A program made the translations under genes and the position numbers. This document shows positions 6,731 through 15,286 of a stretch of DNA of 20,436 nucleotides, piece after piece. Below the pieces are notes generated by a model, which searched no databases, was not told the DNA's origin, and saw nothing but the letters and a program-made list of their open reading frames with translations. The first letter of the stretch is position 1, and every line of letters begins with the position of its first letter. Source of the stretch: an uncultured Collinsella sp. (GTDB lineage: Bacteria; Actinomycetota; Coriobacteriia; Coriobacteriales; Coriobacteriaceae); contig USBA01000010.1 in assembly GCA_900552735.1 (NCBI GenBank), positions 1 to 20,436 of the forward strand, written 5' to 3'.

Positions 6731-7441
6731 TTGTCCCAGCTCGAGAAATGTGATCGCCGGTCCCTTCGCTCGCAGCGCGCCCTTCGCCAGGCGCTTGCCA
6801 GCGAACTTGCGGAGAGCGGCGACCTTTCGCGCATTAACGTCGCGTCACTCACCGAGCGTGCCGGTCTTACGCGCCGCACGTTCTATTCGCACTACCGCGA
6901 TATCCCCGACTTTATCAGCCAGATCGAGGACGGCCTGCTTGCCGAGATTCGTGAGCGGGTGGAGCTTATCACCGCAGCTCAATTACCCGATCTTTACCGC
7001 AACATCGACGAGCTCGAGCCGGCACCCGGTTCGGTTGAGCTGCTACGCTATCTTGCGGCTAATCGCGACCTTATCGGGGCCCTGCTGGGCCCGGGCGGCG
7101 ACCCCGCCTTTATTAAAAAGATCATCGATACCGCACGCGAGGCCGTGGTGCCGCGTGCACAGACGGGCATTTTGGGCTTGGCGCTGGGTACATTCTTTGA
7201 CTACTACGTTACCTACGTCGTGAGCGCCGAGGTCGGCCTGATTCAGCGCTGGTTTGAGCGTGGGCTCACCGAATCGCCCGAGGCCATGGCGCGCATTATG
7301 ACGGTCATCGCCTTTGTGCGCCCCGGCGACCTGTATGGCCAACCCATCGATATCAACGTGCCGGAATACGGCATGAAGCTATTGAATCTGCAGCTCGAGG
7401 ATGCGGTCGACACCACCGCAACCGTCGAGTCCAACAACTAA
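6731..7441 (+). CDS. TetR/AcrR-family transcriptional regulator
   Basis: The protein is 236 residues. Its N-terminal TetR domain is clear: RSLRSQRALRQALASELAES, then INVASLTERAGLTRRTFYSH (helix-turn-helix about 36-57), then YRDIPDFISQIEDGLL. The C-terminal half (about 75-215) is all-helical, as in TetR ligand-binding or dimerisation domains, with GALLGPGGDPAFIKKI and LALGTFFDYYVTYVVSAEVG. The start is TTG at 6731 after AAGGAGG with a short four-base gap; no ATG or GTG offers a better ribosome site. It lies 12 bases upstream of the activase-type gene and is probably cotranscribed with it. Control of that gene and of itself is inferred. The ligand is unknown. Confidence 0.85.
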   Translation: MSQLEKCDRRSLRSQRALRQALASELAESGDLSRINVASLTERAGLTRRTFYSHYRDIPDFISQIEDGLLAEIRERVELITAAQLPDLYRNIDELEPAPGSVELLRYLAANRDLIGALLGPGGDPAFIKKIIDTAREAVVPRAQTGILGLALGTFFDYYVTYVVSAEVGLIQRWFERGLTESPEAMARIMTVIAFVRPGDLYGQPIDINVPEYGMKLLNLQLEDAVDTTATVESNN

Positions 7442-7453
7442 GAGGAGAGACAG

Positions 7454-10400
7454 ATGAGCAAACTCGTCGAGGGCATTAAGGACCGTGTGGTTGCTGCCGC
7501 ACGCGAGGCCGCGCCCGCCGTGGTGGACGCCGCGCAGAAGGCCGCGACCGCGGCTGCCGAGAAAGTTGCCGAGGCGGTTGCCGAGGCCAAGAACGCGGCA
7601 GGGGAGACGTCCGTCGCTAGCGAGCCCGTCACTGCCGCTGAGCCCGTAGCCGCCGCCCACGCCCCCGAAGGCGCGATCTTCAACCCCGAGGCCGCCCACG
7701 GCAACCTGCACCTGGGCATTGACGTGGGCTCCACCACCGTTAAGCTCGCCGTGCTCAACGACGACAACCAGATTGTCTACGCCAAGTACCAGCGCCACCA
7801 CACCGACGTCCGCGCTTGCGCCCGCGACCTGTTCGAGGGCGCTGCGACCGTGCTGCCGACGGCCCAGATGACCTGCGCCATCACCGGCTCGGGCGGCCTT
7901 CTGCTGTCCCAGTGGCTCGACCTGGAGTTTGTCCAGGAGGTCATCGCCAGTAAGCGTGCCGTCGAGACCCTCATCCCGGCCACCGATGTCGCCATCGAGC
8001 TGGGCGGCGAGGACGCCAAGATCATCTACTTCGACAACGGCATCGAGCAGCGCATGAACGGCACCTGCGCCGGCGGCACGGGCGCGTTCATCGACCAGAT
8101 GGCCACTCTGCTGCACACCGATGCCAGTGGCCTCAACGAGCTCGCGGCCAACGCCACCACCATCTATCCCATTGCCAGCCGCTGCGGCGTTTTTGCCAAG
8201 ACCGACGTCCAGCCGCTGCTCAACGAGGGCGCCCGCCCCGAGGACGTGGCCGCCTCCATCTTCCAGGCTGTCGTGACCCAGACCATCTCGGGCCTGGCGT
8301 GCGGCCGTCCCATCCGCGGCAACGTCGCCTTCCTGGGCGGCCCGCTGCAGTACCTCTCCGAGCTGCGCCACCGCTTCTACCTCACGCTCAACCTGGACGA
8401 GGAACACCGTATCGTGCCCCAAAACGCCCACCTGTTTGTGGCGAGCGGCGCCGCCATGGCGCACGAGTCCAACAAGCTCAGCACGTTCCCGCAGCTCATC
8501 GAGGCCATCGACAGCTTAGGCGACACACAGGGTGCCGAGGTCGAGCGCCTGGATCCGCTCTTTGCCACCGACGAGGACTTTGCCGAGTTCAAAACCCGCC
8601 ACGACCAGGAAGTCGTCCCCAAGGGCAAGCTCGAAGGCTACACCGGCCGCGTGTTCATCGGTATCGACGCCGGTTCCACCACCATGAAGGCCGCGCTCGT
8701 GGGCGAGGACGGTCAGCTGCTGCACACCTGGTACGGCAACAACAACGGCGACATCCTGGGCACGGCCAAGGTCATCATGGCCGATTTCTACAACCACATT
8801 CCCACCGGTTGCACCATCGGCCACGTGACTACCACGGGCTACGGCGAGGCGCTGCTCATCGAGGCCCTCAAGGCCGACTCCGGCGAGATCGAGACCGTCG
8901 CGCATCTGCGCGGCGCCAAGGCGTTCCTGCCCGGCGTCGAGTTCATTCTGGACATTGGCGGCCAGGACATGAAGTGCCTGCGCGTCAAGGACGGCGTCAT
9001 CGAGCACATCATGCTCAACGAGGCCTGCTCGTCGGGCTGCGGCAGCTTTATCGAGAGTTTCGCCGTGTCTATGAACATGGACGTGCGCGCGTTCGCCGAT
9101 GCCGCCATCCATGCCAAGGCCCCGGTCGATTTGGGCAGCCGCTGCACGGTCTTTATGAACTCGCGCGTCAAGCAGGCGCAAAAGGAAGGCGCCACGGTGG
9201 GCGACATCGCGGCCGGCCTGTCCTATTCCGTCATCAAGAACGCTCTGTTCAAGGTCATTAAGCTGCGCGACCCCAAGGAGATCGGCAGCCAGGTGATCGT
9301 CCAGGGCGGCACCTTTATGTCCGATGCCACACTGCGCGCGTTTGAGCAGCTCACCGGCGTTCATGCCGTGCGTCCCGACATCGCCGGCTGTATGGGCGCC
9401 TATGGTGCGGCCCTGCTCGCCCGCGACCGCGCCGGCGCCGATGGCACCTCGACCATCCTTTCGGCCGAGGACATCGCGCACCTCACCGTGACGCAAAAGC
9501 ATGTCCGCTGCGGTCGTTGCTCCAACAACTGCCAGCTCACCGTCAACGATTTTGGCGGCGGTAGGCGCTTCATTACCGGCAATCGCTGCGAGAAGGGTGC
9601 CGGCCACAAAAAGCAGAAGACCGAGGCCCCCAACCTCTTCAAAAAGAAAAATGAGCTGCTCTTTAACCGCGAGGTCCTGAGCCCCGACGAGGCCCCGCGC
9701 GGCACCGTCGGCATCCCGCGCGCGCTCAACATGTACGAGAACTACCCCTACTGGCATGCGTTCTTTACGCGCCTGGGCTTTAGCGTGCAGCTGTCCGACC
9801 AGTCGAGCAAAAAGACCTACCAGGCGGGCATCGAGTCCATGCCGTCCGAGAGCGTGTGCTACCCGGCAAAGATGAGCCACGGCCACGTGATGAACCTTAT
9901 CGACCGTGACGTCGACTTCATTTGGATGCCGTGCGTGCGCTGGGAGCGCAAGGAGGATCCAACCGCCGGAAACTGCTACAACTGCCCCATCGTCATGAGC
10001 TACCCCACGGCGCTGGCGCTCAACATTGACGAGATCCGCGAGCAGAACATCGAGTTCCTGTATCCGTTTGTGCCCTATCACGATAAGACCGAGCTCAAGC
10101 GCCGTCTGTACCAGGTGCTCGCCGTCGACCGTGTGGCCGATGCTGAGGCCGGTCGCGGTCGCGTGCGCGGTCCCAAGATCACGCGCTCCGAGGTCGATGC
10201 TGCCGTCAACGCTGCCTTTGAGGCCGATGCGCGCTTCCACGAGGATATCCAGACCATGGGCGAGGAGGCCCTTAAGTGGGTCGAGGACCACGGCGGCCAC
10301 GGCATTGTGCTCGCCGGTCGTCCCTACCATAACGACCCCGAGATCAACCATGCCCTGCCCGAGCTTATCTCGAGTTTTGGCTTTGCGGTCTTTACCGAGG

Positions 10401-12235
10401 ATTCGCTTGCGCACCTGGTGAAGCCCGAGCGTCCCATCCGCGTGGTCGACCAGTGGATGTACCACAGCCGTCTGTACGCCGTCGCCCGTTTTGTGACGAT
10501 GCGCAACGATCTGGACCTGATCCAGCTCAACTCTTTCGGCTGCGGTCTCGATGCCCTGACCACCGACCAGGTGCAGGAGATTCTGGAGGCCAGCGGTAAG
10601 ATCTACACCGTGCTCAAGATCGACGAGGTGTCCAACTTGGGCGCCGCGCGCATCCGCATCCGCTCGCTCATGGCAGCGCTCAAGGACCAGGAGGCCGAGC
10701 GCCTGGCCGAGGCCACGGCCGCGGGCGAGGCCTACGAGCAGGGCGATGCTGCGCCGGTGGCACCCTCCACGGACGCCCCCGCGTTCGCGAGCCGCAAGTA
10801 CACGTTCGAGGCGCAGCGTGAGAGCGCCTCGACCGCATGGCCCAAAGTGCCCTTTACCGAGCAAATGCGCGACGAGGGCTACACCATCCTGTGCCCGCAG
10901 ATGGCACCGATCCACTTTGACCTGGTCAAAGAGGTGTTCCGTGGTGCTGGCTACAACTTGGAGCTGCTGCCCTCGACCGATCACGATGCCGTCGAGGCCG
11001 GCCTGCGCTATGTGAACAATGACATTTGCTATCCGTCGATTCTGGTAACGGGCCAGATCATGGAGGCCATCGAGAGCGGTCGGTACGATCTGTCCAAGAC
11101 GGCTGTGGTCATCAGCCAGACCGGCGGCGGCTGCCGTGCCACCAACTACATCGCACTCATCCGCAAGGCCCTGCGCGAGAGCGGCCACCCCGAGATTCCG
11201 GTGATCTCGCTTTCGGCTGTGGCGCTCGGCGAGGACAACCCCGGCTTTAAGATTACGCCGGCGCTGCTTAAGCAGGCAGTCTACGCGGTGCTCTTTGGTG
11301 ACGTGATGATGCAGATGCTCTACCGCTGCCGCCCGTACGAGGCCACGCCCGGTGCTGCCAACGCACTCTACGAGGAATACATGGCGCGTGCCCGCAAGCT
11401 GGCGCCTAAGTTCAACAGGCACAACTACACCAAGCTTGCGCGTGAGGCCATCCGCGCGTTCGACAGCATGCCGCTTGTGGGCGAGGGCTCCAAGCCGCGC
11501 GTGGGCGTGGTCGGCGAGATTCTGGTCAAGTTCCACCCCACGGCCAACAACCACGTGGTCGATGTCATTGAGCGCGAGGGCTGCGAGGCTGTGGTGCCGG
11601 GCCTGCTCGACTTCTTCCTGTACTCCATGAGCAACGCCGAGCTGCAGAAGGACGAGCTGGGTAGCTCTGCTACCACGCGTGCGGGCATGCAGGCGCTCAT
11701 CAAGCTCGTGGACTGGATGCGTACGCCGGTGGAGGAGATGCTCGAAAAGTCCCGCCGCTTTGAGGCGCCCGAGCGCATCGGCACCATGGCCGACAAGGCC
11801 CGTACGGTGCTTTCGGTGTGTAACAACATGGGCGAAGGCTGGCTGCTCACGGCCGAGATGCTCGACCTGATTGACCATGGCGCTCCCAACATTATCTGCA
11901 CACAGCCCTTTGCGTGCCTGCCTAACCACGTGGTGGGCAAGGCCGTGATCAAGGAGCTGCGCTGTCAGCACCCCGAGAGCAACATCGTCGCGGTGGACTA
12001 CGACCCCGGTGCGTCCGAGGTCAACCAGCTCAACCGTATTAAGCTTATGATCAGCGTGGCAAAGGAGAACATGCGCGCCGGTAAGGGCTTTAAGCTCGAG
12101 AAGGTGGCGCCGCTCGCGATGGACGAGGTCACCGGCCAGATGCGTGCCCACGACGGCTGTGTGAGCTGCGGGCCGGCCAGCGAGGAAGCCGTTGCATCGG
12201 TTGCCAAGCGTCTGGGACGCGGCATTAAGAAGTAG
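7454..12235 (+). CDS. 2-hydroxyacyl-CoA dehydratase activase-type protein, 1593 aa
   Basis: Two tandem BadF/BadG/BcrA/BcrD-type ATPase (ASKHA) domains are visible. The first starts at LGIDVGSTTVKLAVL (about 87-345) and the second at FIGIDAGSTTMKAALV (about 400-660). Each has a cysteine pair at the spacing of the Fe-S ligands in HgdC-type activases: Cys205 (CAGGTGAF) and Cys244 (SRCGVF), then Cys525 (CSSGCGSF) and Cys564 (SRCTVF), both 39 apart. A Cys cluster follows (Cys686, Cys689, Cys693, Cys712). The remaining 850 residues are DUF2229/dehydratase-like, with LAGRPYHNDPEINH and VISQTGGGCRATNY, ending in CVSCGPASEE. The first 75 residues are an Ala-rich amphipathic extension. Known activases drive ATP-dependent electron transfer to dehydratases; none is encoded nearby. 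ATG 7454 follows AGAGGAGAG. Confidence 0.9.
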   Translation: MSKLVEGIKDRVVAAAREAAPAVVDAAQKAATAAAEKVAEAVAEAKNAAGETSVASEPVTAAEPVAAAHAPEGAIFNPEAAHGNLHLGIDVGSTTVKLAVLNDDNQIVYAKYQRHHTDVRACARDLFEGAATVLPTAQMTCAITGSGGLLLSQWLDLEFVQEVIASKRAVETLIPATDVAIELGGEDAKIIYFDNGIEQRMNGTCAGGTGAFIDQMATLLHTDASGLNELAANATTIYPIASRCGVFAKTDVQPLLNEGARPEDVAASIFQAVVTQTISGLACGRPIRGNVAFLGGPLQYLSELRHRFYLTLNLDEEHRIVPQNAHLFVASGAAMAHESNKLSTFPQLIEAIDSLGDTQGAEVERLDPLFATDEDFAEFKTRHDQEVVPKGKLEGYTGRVFIGIDAGSTTMKAALVGEDGQLLHTWYGNNNGDILGTAKVIMADFYNHIPTGCTIGHVTTTGYGEALLIEALKADSGEIETVAHLRGAKAFLPGVEFILDIGGQDMKCLRVKDGVIEHIMLNEACSSGCGSFIESFAVSMNMDVRAFADAAIHAKAPVDLGSRCTVFMNSRVKQAQKEGATVGDIAAGLSYSVIKNALFKVIKLRDPKEIGSQVIVQGGTFMSDATLRAFEQLTGVHAVRPDIAGCMGAYGAALLARDRAGADGTSTILSAEDIAHLTVTQKHVRCGRCSNNCQLTVNDFGGGRRFITGNRCEKGAGHKKQKTEAPNLFKKKNELLFNREVLSPDEAPRGTVGIPRALNMYENYPYWHAFFTRLGFSVQLSDQSSKKTYQAGIESMPSESVCYPAKMSHGHVMNLIDRDVDFIWMPCVRWERKEDPTAGNCYNCPIVMSYPTALALNIDEIREQNIEFLYPFVPYHDKTELKRRLYQVLAVDRVADAEAGRGRVRGPKITRSEVDAAVNAAFEADARFHEDIQTMGEEALKWVEDHGGHGIVLAGRPYHNDPEINHALPELISSFGFAVFTEDSLAHLVKPERPIRVVDQWMYHSRLYAVARFVTMRNDLDLIQLNSFGCGLDALTTDQVQEILEASGKIYTVLKIDEVSNLGAARIRIRSLMAALKDQEAERLAEATAAGEAYEQGDAAPVAPSTDAPAFASRKYTFEAQRESASTAWPKVPFTEQMRDEGYTILCPQMAPIHFDLVKEVFRGAGYNLELLPSTDHDAVEAGLRYVNNDICYPSILVTGQIMEAIESGRYDLSKTAVVISQTGGGCRATNYIALIRKALRESGHPEIPVISLSAVALGEDNPGFKITPALLKQAVYAVLFGDVMMQMLYRCRPYEATPGAANALYEEYMARARKLAPKFNRHNYTKLAREAIRAFDSMPLVGEGSKPRVGVVGEILVKFHPTANNHVVDVIEREGCEAVVPGLLDFFLYSMSNAELQKDELGSSATTRAGMQALIKLVDWMRTPVEEMLEKSRRFEAPERIGTMADKARTVLSVCNNMGEGWLLTAEMLDLIDHGAPNIICTQPFACLPNHVVGKAVIKELRCQHPESNIVAVDYDPGASEVNQLNRIKLMISVAKENMRAGKGFKLEKVAPLAMDEVTGQMRAHDGCVSCGPASEEAVASVAKRLGRGIKK

Positions 12236-12263
12236 CTGGCCTGCTATGGGCTAGATATGAGAC

Positions 12264-12300
12264 AAACGGGTGGTAGTCGTACCGGCTACCACCCGTTTTT
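12264..12300 (+). terminator. Strong terminator after the activase-type gene
   Basis: AAACGGGTGGTAG (12264-12276) pairs perfectly with CTACCACCCGTTT (12286-12298) around a 9-base loop, and the stem runs into TTTTT. The A-run on the other side makes it potentially bidirectional. It lies 28 bases after the stop codon at 12235. Confidence 0.9.
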
Positions 12301-12353
12301 GCTGGACATATGTTGCGCAAATGATCTCGCTGCAGCCTTCCGTGGGCTCGTAT

Positions 12354-12486
12354 TTCAGAAGTGCGGTGAAAAACGCGAACCTCCCGAGCACACCGCCTTT
12401 TTAGACTCCCGCGACCTGCGGTTTTGTTGTCAAAAAAGCCGATCTGGTCGGCGAAACCCGATTTTTCCCCGCACTTCCGAAAACAG
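12354..12486. repeat. About 130-base imperfect palindrome (MITE-like)
   Basis: The outer arms share GAAGTGCGG-x-GAAAAA (12359-12373 and the reverse complement at about 12463-12478). Inner arms CCTTTTTAGAC and GTCAAAAAAGCC pair further in, and GCCGA-TCTGG-TCGGC forms a side hairpin at about 12441-12455. Alignment of the two halves is roughly 60-70 percent by eye. No gene is credible inside it. It could be a miniature mobile element, a dispersed intergenic repeat or a structured RNA. The rest of the gap, 12487-12650, holds AT-rich upstream sequence of the next gene but no promoter I would stand behind. Confidence 0.5.
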
Positions 12487-12650
12487 CGGTTCAGCAGCGC
12501 CAAAAAATGGCCTCAAAATCGAGAGTTAATGAACAAATGTAGCCGTTCGCCGCGAAATACCGTCCGTTTATAGAACCCACCCCCATCGCGCGTCATCCTT
12601 ACGGTTGAATAAATACACATCTATGGAATTACGTTAGAGAGGACCGTTCC

Positions 12651-13610
12651 ATGAGCTACAAGACCGTTTGTGTTGCCGGCGGCGGCGTGTTGGGAAGCCA
12701 GATTGCCTTTCAGGCTGCCTACTGCGGCTTTGATGTGACGATCTGGCTGCGCAGCGAGGGCAGCATCGGCCGCACACAGCCCAAGATCGATCATGTGCGC
12801 GAGGAGTACATCGCGGCAATCGAGGGCATGGCAGATGGCACAGGCGAGTGGTGCGCCGGTATCGCCGATAGTGGCCAGCCCTTCGACAAGGAGGCGGCAT
12901 TCGCCGCCGTCGAGCGTGCCTACTCCACACTCAAGCTGGAGCTCGATCTTGCCAAGGCAGCGGCCGATGCCGACTTGGTCATCGAGTCTATGGCCGAGGA
13001 CACCCAGGCAAAGATCGACTTCTACAAAAAGCTCGCCCCGGTTCTCCCGCAAAAGACCGTCGTCGTGACGAACTCCTCTACGCTGCTGCCGAGCACCTTT
13101 GCCAAGTACACTGGTCGCCCCGAGAAGTACCTGTCGCTGCACTTTGCCAACTCCATCTGGAAGAACAACATGACCGAGGTCATGGCGCAGGACCAAACCG
13201 ACAAGCGCTACTTCGACGAGCTCGTCGACTTCGCCAACGACATTCGCATGCTTGCCCTGCCCGTCAACAAGGAAAAGAACGGCTACCTGCTCAATTCCAT
13301 GCTGGTGCCATGGCTGCTTTCGGGCCTCGACTTGTATGTCTCGGGCGTGAGCGATCCCAAGAGCATCGACCTCGCATGGGCGCGTGGCACCGGCGCCCCC
13401 AAGGGTCCGTTCCGCGTATTCGACACGGTTGGTATCCAGACGGCTTACAACATCGTTATGCAGTACCAGAAGGTGCCGGGCCTGGTGAGCCCGTTGCTCA
13501 AAAAGATGATGATGCCCTACAACTTTAAGGCCATGGCATCCGTCCTCAAGCAGATGCTCGACGAAGGCAAGCTAGGCGAAAGCTCGGGCGAGGGCTTCTT
13601 CAAGTACTAA
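12651..13610 (+). CDS. 3-hydroxyacyl-CoA dehydrogenase family protein
   Basis: The 319-residue protein matches short-form 3-hydroxyacyl/3-hydroxybutyryl-CoA dehydrogenases in length and fold. It should interconvert a 3-hydroxyacyl-CoA and 3-ketoacyl-CoA with NAD(H). The N-terminal Rossmann fold shows VAGGGVLGSQIAFQAA (dinucleotide loop 10-15). VIESMAED (Glu112) and TNSSTLLPS (141-149) match conserved positions. The catalytic His is probably His164 in SLHFANSIWKNNMTEV. This differs from the usual HFFNP motif (Phe-Ala-Asn-Ser here), so substrate range may differ. The C-terminal helical domain ends at GESSGEGFFKY, typical of the family. ATG 12651 follows GAGAGG by eight bases. It appears monocistronic. 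Butyrate-type or amino-acid fermentation is possible, but no partner genes are present. Confidence 0.87.
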   Translation: MSYKTVCVAGGGVLGSQIAFQAAYCGFDVTIWLRSEGSIGRTQPKIDHVREEYIAAIEGMADGTGEWCAGIADSGQPFDKEAAFAAVERAYSTLKLELDLAKAAADADLVIESMAEDTQAKIDFYKKLAPVLPQKTVVVTNSSTLLPSTFAKYTGRPEKYLSLHFANSIWKNNMTEVMAQDQTDKRYFDELVDFANDIRMLALPVNKEKNGYLLNSMLVPWLLSGLDLYVSGVSDPKSIDLAWARGTGAPKGPFRVFDTVGIQTAYNIVMQYQKVPGLVSPLLKKMMMPYNFKAMASVLKQMLDEGKLGESSGEGFFKY

Positions 13611-13613
13611 AAA

Positions 13614-13663
13614 ATGATCCCTCGGGGACGGAGGAAAACGGATCATCGCATTCCTGCGTCCCC
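13614..13663. repeat. Overlapping alternative hairpins after the dehydrogenase gene
   Basis: Two pairings compete. ATGATCC (13614-13620) pairs with GGATCAT (13640-13646), and GGGGACGGAGGAA (13624-13636) pairs with TTCCTGCGTCCCC (13651-13663) at 12 of 13 positions. It starts three bases after the stop codon. There is no T-run, so simple intrinsic termination is doubtful; a dispersed intergenic repeat is likely. Confidence 0.55.
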
Positions 13664-13792
13664 TGTGCATCTTGCGACTAACAGCTCCGGCTGCCTCGAG
13701 CCTAAGCTAGCCTTAAGAGGCGTTTGTTAAGCTTCGAGTCATAATTGGACAGAGCTTGGCAAGTGCCCTGGAATATGAAGGAAGCGGCAGCG

Positions 13793-13975
13793 ATGGAATT
13801 CTTCGATGGTGACGACATGGGATCGAGTAGCGAAGACGGCTGCGACGAAACTGCCCCGTTTGTCAAAGTCGACCCCTTTGGCGCCGATACCCTGAGCTGC
13901 TATGTGCGCTTTGCAACATCCCGCGCCGGCATAACTCCACGTCAAACTCCACGCGACCGAGTTCGGGCACATTGA
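13793..13975 (+). pseudogene. Truncated plus-strand gene start (acidic protein remnant)
   Basis: ATG 13793 follows GAAGGAAG at suitable spacing. The 60-codon frame reads MEFFDGDDMGSSSEDGCDET then APFVKVDPFGADTLSCYVRF, with host-like codons (GAC, GGC, CTG, GCC). After about 13925 the codons change (ATA, ACT, CCA, CGA) and the frame ends in basic sequence. At the same place the opposing DUF389 frame starts to read rare codons. I interpret this as the 5' remnant of a lost gene fused by deletion to the DUF389 3' end. A short intact gene cannot be excluded. Upstream in-frame starts at 13745 (TTG) and 13775 (ATG) lack ribosome sites. The family is not recognised. Confidence 0.4.
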
Positions 13976-15071
13976 GGTCGATGAGCTTGCGGGCAATGCG
14001 GCGGTCGTGCGCCCCGAGTGCCTCGCTTGTCGTCACGTGAGCGACAACCTCGCGCTCGACAAGGCCCTCTTCCTCGCCTTCGGTAGCCGAAGTCTCGACG
14101 GCGACGGTGTAATCCTTAAAGCCCGGCAGCACCGCGGCAAGTTCGCGCGTGGTTTCGGTGACGCCGTAGCCGTCCTGCACGCCGGCCTGCGCCGAGCCAA
14201 TGGACCCCGCGGTCATAACGATGCAGGGGATGGCAAAGATCACCGTACCCACGATGATGCGGCGGCGCACCTTGTGCGACAGCTCATCGACCTCGGCATT
14301 TTCCTCGGCGGTCACAATGCCGTCACCGTTGAGGTCGCGCTTGAGCGGTACACGTAAAAGAAGCAATACGGCTTCGGCCGCCAGTGCGATAAAGACGACG
14401 TTGATGCCAAACTCGTAGAGGGCCGAGAGGAACAGCGACCCGCTCGCGATGGCAATGCCGTAACCTGCCGCGCACAGGGGCGGCATGAGTGCGGTCGCCA
14501 CGGCTACGCCGGCAATGAGCGTCGAAGGCTCCTGGTCGCGCGAGTTACCCAGCCCGCCCGCAAAGCCGCCCGCGAGCGCGACGGCAAGGTCCCATACGGT
14601 GGGTGTCGAGTTATCGATGATGGCGGCCGTGGTGGTGCCAAGGGGCGAGAGCTTAAAATACAGCGTGGACGTGATCAGGCAAAGGACCATCTGTAGAGCC
14701 AAGCCCGCGACGGCTTCGACGGTAATCTCGCGGTCGAGCGTGGCAATGCCGTATGCCATGGCAAGGACCGAGCCCATGAGCGGGCAGATGAGCATGGCGC
14801 CCACAATGGCGATGTCCGAATCGATATCGAGGCCGACACTCGCGATCAGCATGGCGATAATGAGGATGCACAGGTGCGAGCCGGTCAGGCGCGCTCCGTT
14901 TACAAAGCGCTTGCGAATTACGTGATAGGGGGCGCGACCCTCGCGAATGTTGAATGCGCGCCTCAGGAAGCGGCCGGCGTTCTCCATGACCTCGCTATAG
15001 GCAGGGCGGATGCCGTGGCGCCGGTGATGGCGCTCGCGCAGTCGCTTGAGCTGCTGGTTATCGAGTTTCAT
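13863..15071 (-). CDS. DUF389-family membrane protein with an EF-hand insert
   Basis: The start chosen is ATG 15071 (GAGG five bases upstream), giving 402 residues. The central part is the DUF389 membrane domain with about six helices: SHLCILIIAMLIASVGLDID, IAIVGAMLICPLMGSVLAMA, VAGLALQMVLCLITSTLYF, then GNSRDQEPSTLIAGVAVATA, LMPPLCAAGYG and FGINVVFIALAAEAVLLLL. A cytoplasmic or loop segment at 246-257, DLNGDGIVTAEE, is a textbook EF-hand loop (Asp, Asn, Asp, Gly, Glu in place), followed by another helix (IIVGTVIFAIPCIVMTAG). The C-terminal soluble domain reads well to about VPELGRVEFDVE and then becomes a basic tail with rare codons, overlapping the plus-strand remnant. The last native residues are probably lost. 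DUF389 function is not established; transport or stress roles have been proposed. Confidence 0.85.
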   Translation of the reverse strand: MKLDNQQLKRLRERHHRRHGIRPAYSEVMENAGRFLRRAFNIREGRAPYHVIRKRFVNGARLTGSHLCILIIAMLIASVGLDIDSDIAIVGAMLICPLMGSVLAMAYGIATLDREITVEAVAGLALQMVLCLITSTLYFKLSPLGTTTAAIIDNSTPTVWDLAVALAGGFAGGLGNSRDQEPSTLIAGVAVATALMPPLCAAGYGIAIASGSLFLSALYEFGINVVFIALAAEAVLLLLRVPLKRDLNGDGIVTAEENAEVDELSHKVRRRIIVGTVIFAIPCIVMTAGSIGSAQAGVQDGYGVTETTRELAAVLPGFKDYTVAVETSATEGEEEGLVEREVVAHVTTSEALGAHDRRIARKLIDLNVPELGRVEFDVELCRRGMLQSAHSSSGYRRQRGRL

Positions 15072-15222
15072 GTTCACCTCGCTTCGCCGCGGGCTATGCA
15101 TCGCGCCCGCTGCCTCTACTCTACACCGCGGCAGGCGGGGTGGTCATCTTGACGTGAAACTTAGACGAGTAGGTAAAGGGGGCGCGTCAAATGAGGTTGA
15201 AGCCGAGGGTTTCGGCAGATAC

Positions 15223-15261
15223 AAAAAAAGCGCGGGGCCGGATGGTCTCCGACCCCGCGCT
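15223..15261 (-). terminator. Terminator of the OPT transporter gene
   Basis: On the minus strand AGCGCGGGGTCGG (15261-15249) pairs with CCGGCCCCGCGCT (15241-15229) around a short loop, followed by seven T (15229-15223). It lies 25 bases downstream of the OPT stop codon. It is the clearest minus-strand intrinsic terminator in the window. Confidence 0.92.
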
Positions 15262-15286
15262 CTGCACGGATACGTTGTTGTTGGGT

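Noticed and set aside
8516..12151. Open frame of 1211 codons on the minus strand opposite the activase-type gene
   Set aside because: Its protein is a low-complexity His, Arg, Leu and Ala mix with no domain, and it mirrors the third-position GC bias of the real plus-strand gene, which has clear motifs.
12201..12650. Short open frames of 90-92 codons on both strands in the gap after the activase-type gene
   Set aside because: They run through the terminator and the large palindrome, lack ribosome sites and have no codon bias.
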